A DNA stretch of 6,746 nucleotides from Chloroflexia bacterium (lineage in GTDB: Bacteria > Chloroflexota > Chloroflexia > Thermomicrobiales > JALYUS01): positions 1 to 6,746 of the forward strand of contig JAICIL010000249.1 of NCBI GenBank assembly GCA_025924435.1, given 5' to 3'. Each line of letters begins with the position of its first letter. Position 1 is the stretch's first letter. The notes under the pieces were generated by a model, which was not told where the DNA came from, did no database searches, and was given only the letters and a program-made list of their open reading frames with translations. The translations under genes and the position numbers were made by a program. Positions 5,458 to 6,746 of this stretch are shown here, in pieces.

Positions 5458-5483
5458 GGCCCCGGTCATCCCGACGTGGGGCC
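5458..5483 (+). other. GC-rich hairpin in the leader
   Basis: GGCCCC (5458-5463) and GGGGCC (5478-5483) pair across 14 nt in the leader of the downstream secreted-protein gene. No U-tract follows. It could affect leader folding or be chance; I assign no function. Confidence 0.3.
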
Positions 5484-5548
5484 GTGTCGTGTCGCGATAG
5501 GGAAAGGAGGGTTCGCACGGCGGTGTCGGGAGCATTGATTTTGAGAAG

Positions 5549-5559
5549 AAGGTGAGGGG
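5549..5559 (+). promoter_or_regulatory. Shine-Dalgarno of the ScyD/ScyE-like gene
   Basis: AAGGTGAGGGG lies just before two adjacent ATGs (5561 and 5564). AAGG is 8 nt from the first, and GAGG (5554-5557) is 6 nt from the second. Either start is possible and changes the protein by one residue; I used 5561. Confidence 0.7.
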
Positions 5560-5560
5560 A

Positions 5561-6746
5561 ATGATGAGCAATCGGTGGGCACGCACTCCCGTTCGGTTCC
5601 GATACGGTTCGCGCATCGCGGTCACGGTCGCGACGATCCTCGCGCTCTGTACCTCGCTCGGCAGCGTCGCCGCGCAGCCGCCACCGGGGGGCGGGCCGGG
5701 TGGCGCCCCGCCCCCACCGTCCGCCAATGTCTCGGTCTTCGCGACCGGCGTGGAGAACCCGCGCGGCCTGCGCTTCGGCCCCGATGGCGCGCTCTACGTC
5801 GCCGAGGGCGGCGCGGGCGGCACGAACTCGACGGCCGGGCAGTGCGACCAGGTTGTCCCTCCCGTCGGCCCGTACACCGGCGGGAAGACCGGCCGCATCT
5901 CGAAGATTGACGCGAAGGGCACCCGCACGACGGTTGCGGACGGCCTGCCCTCCTCGCGGGACGGGATGGGCGATCAGAGCGCGGTGCAGGGCGTCGCCGA
6001 TGTCGAGTTCGTCGGCACGACGCTGTACGCGCTCCTCTCGGGCGGTGGCTGCTCGCACGGCGTCCCGGACGTTCCGAACAGCGTCATCAAGATGAACGCC
6101 AACGGGACGTTCTCATCCCTCGGCGACCTCGGCGCCTTCGAGCGGGCCCATCCGGTCGCCCAGCCACAACCGGCCGACTTCGAGCCGGATGGCACCTGGT
6201 ACAGCATGGTCAACGTCGGCGGCGCGCTGTATGCCGTCGAGCCGAACCACGGCGAGATGGATAAGGTCACCACGGACGGGCAGATCAGCCGCGTCGTGGA
6301 CATCTCCGCCAGCCAGGGGCACATCGTCCCGACCGCGGTGGCGTACCACGACGGCAACTTCTACGTCGGCAACCTCGGCACCTTCCCGATCGTGGGCGCG
6401 TCGAAAATCCTGAAGATCACCCCGAGCGGGCAGATCAGTGTGGTCGCGACCGGGTTGAACGCCGTCCTCGGCGTCGCCTTCGACGGCCAGGGGCGGATGT
6501 ACGCATTGCAGATGAGCACGGTGCCGAACCAGGGGCCGGTGCCCGGTTCGGGGAACATCGTGCGGATGACGGCGTCCGGCTCGTGGGAAGTCGTCGCCAG
6601 CGGCCTCTTCTTCCCGACGGGGATGACCTTCGGCCCCGACGGCATGCTCTACGTCTCGAACATGGGCTTCGGCCCGCCGACGGGGCAGATCGTCAAGGTC
6701 AACGTCAACGCCGCGCCGACCGCCGCGACCGGCGCGTCCGCTGGCC
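5561..6746 (+). CDS. Secreted ScyD/ScyE-family beta-propeller protein, 3' end missing
   Basis: The frame stays open from ATG 5561 to the window edge (395 codons seen). A basic N-terminus and hydrophobic core (about 18-31, RIAVTVATILALCT) end at a likely cleavage after VAA (residue 38), followed by a short Pro/Gly linker (PPPGGGPGGAPPPP). The mature part opens VFATGVENPRGLRFGPDGALYVAEGG and contains GQCDQVVPPVGPYTGGKTGRISKI, FEPDGTWYSMV, AVEPNHGEMDKVT, ASQGHIVPTAVAYHDGNFYVGNLG and, near the end, FPTGMTFGPDGMLYVSN. This is the recurrent pattern of the ScyD/ScyE family. ScyD and ScyE were named from the cyanobacterial scytonemin cluster, but homologues elsewhere lack the pathway, and no scytonemin genes are seen here. 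NHL/SMP-30-like beta-propeller folding is expected, with an extracellular location. The missing C-terminus is probably short. It has its own promoter at 5381-5408. Confidence 0.9.
   Translation, partial: MMSNRWARTPVRFRYGSRIAVTVATILALCTSLGSVAAQPPPGGGPGGAPPPPSANVSVFATGVENPRGLRFGPDGALYVAEGGAGGTNSTAGQCDQVVPPVGPYTGGKTGRISKIDAKGTRTTVADGLPSSRDGMGDQSAVQGVADVEFVGTTLYALLSGGGCSHGVPDVPNSVIKMNANGTFSSLGDLGAFERAHPVAQPQPADFEPDGTWYSMVNVGGALYAVEPNHGEMDKVTTDGQISRVVDISASQGHIVPTAVAYHDGNFYVGNLGTFPIVGASKILKITPSGQISVVATGLNAVLGVAFDGQGRMYALQMSTVPNQGPVPGSGNIVRMTASGSWEVVASGLFFPTGMTFGPDGMLYVSNMGFGPPTGQIVKVNVNAAPTAATGASAG

Noticed and set aside
5357..6058. Minus-strand open frame opposite the ScyD/ScyE-like gene
   Set aside because: It crosses the promoter and leader and lies antisense to a well-recognised family, with shadow-like composition.

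Overview
This is a GC-rich bacterial window (about 70% in most genes) with strong third-position G/C. The best taxonomic clue is the protein at the right edge. It closely matches, from memory, the secreted ScyD/ScyE-type beta-propeller proteins that are frequent in Chloroflexota, including Thermomicrobia-like lineages. I therefore favour a Chloroflexota chromosome, with moderate confidence. I see no rRNA, tRNA, CRISPR array, transposase or integrase.

Left part (1-2093, minus strand): a two-gene exported-protein operon. The upstream gene encodes a signal-peptide-bearing PQQ-type beta-propeller protein (489-2093). Its stop overlaps a GTG start in a GTGA junction, which begins a second, membrane-anchored protein that runs off the left edge (1-492). 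A candidate minus-strand promoter (2136-2164) lies upstream and directly abuts a perfect 48-bp palindrome (2165-2212), whose 14-bp core looks like a LacI/GalR-family operator.

Middle part (2213-5298, plus strand): a small 83-residue protein gene of lower GC (2512-2763) comes first. It is followed by a TTG-started gene (2889-4091) whose N-terminal domain resembles Rad52-like single-strand annealing proteins. That gene has a long Pro/Arg/Glu-rich tail, partly built of 13-residue tandem repeats, and a short conserved-looking C-terminal helical domain. An MFS transporter gene (4093-5298) starts one base after its stop. The small-protein gene and the annealing-protein-like gene are each preceded by a copy of the same 40-bp promoter-like element (33/40 identical; TAGKTA, 17 bp, TACAAT). 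This suggests they are co-regulated although they are separate transcription units.

Right part (5299-6746, plus strand): a spacer with a good sigma-70-type promoter (TTGACA, 16 bp, TAGAAT) and a leader of about 150 nt. It precedes a secreted ScyD/ScyE-like protein that runs off the right edge.

The points most worth a second look are the palindrome/operator and its position against the promoter, the duplicated promoter element, and the repeat-bearing Rad52-like protein coupled to a transporter. I did not find convincing evidence for a complete new defence or mobile system.
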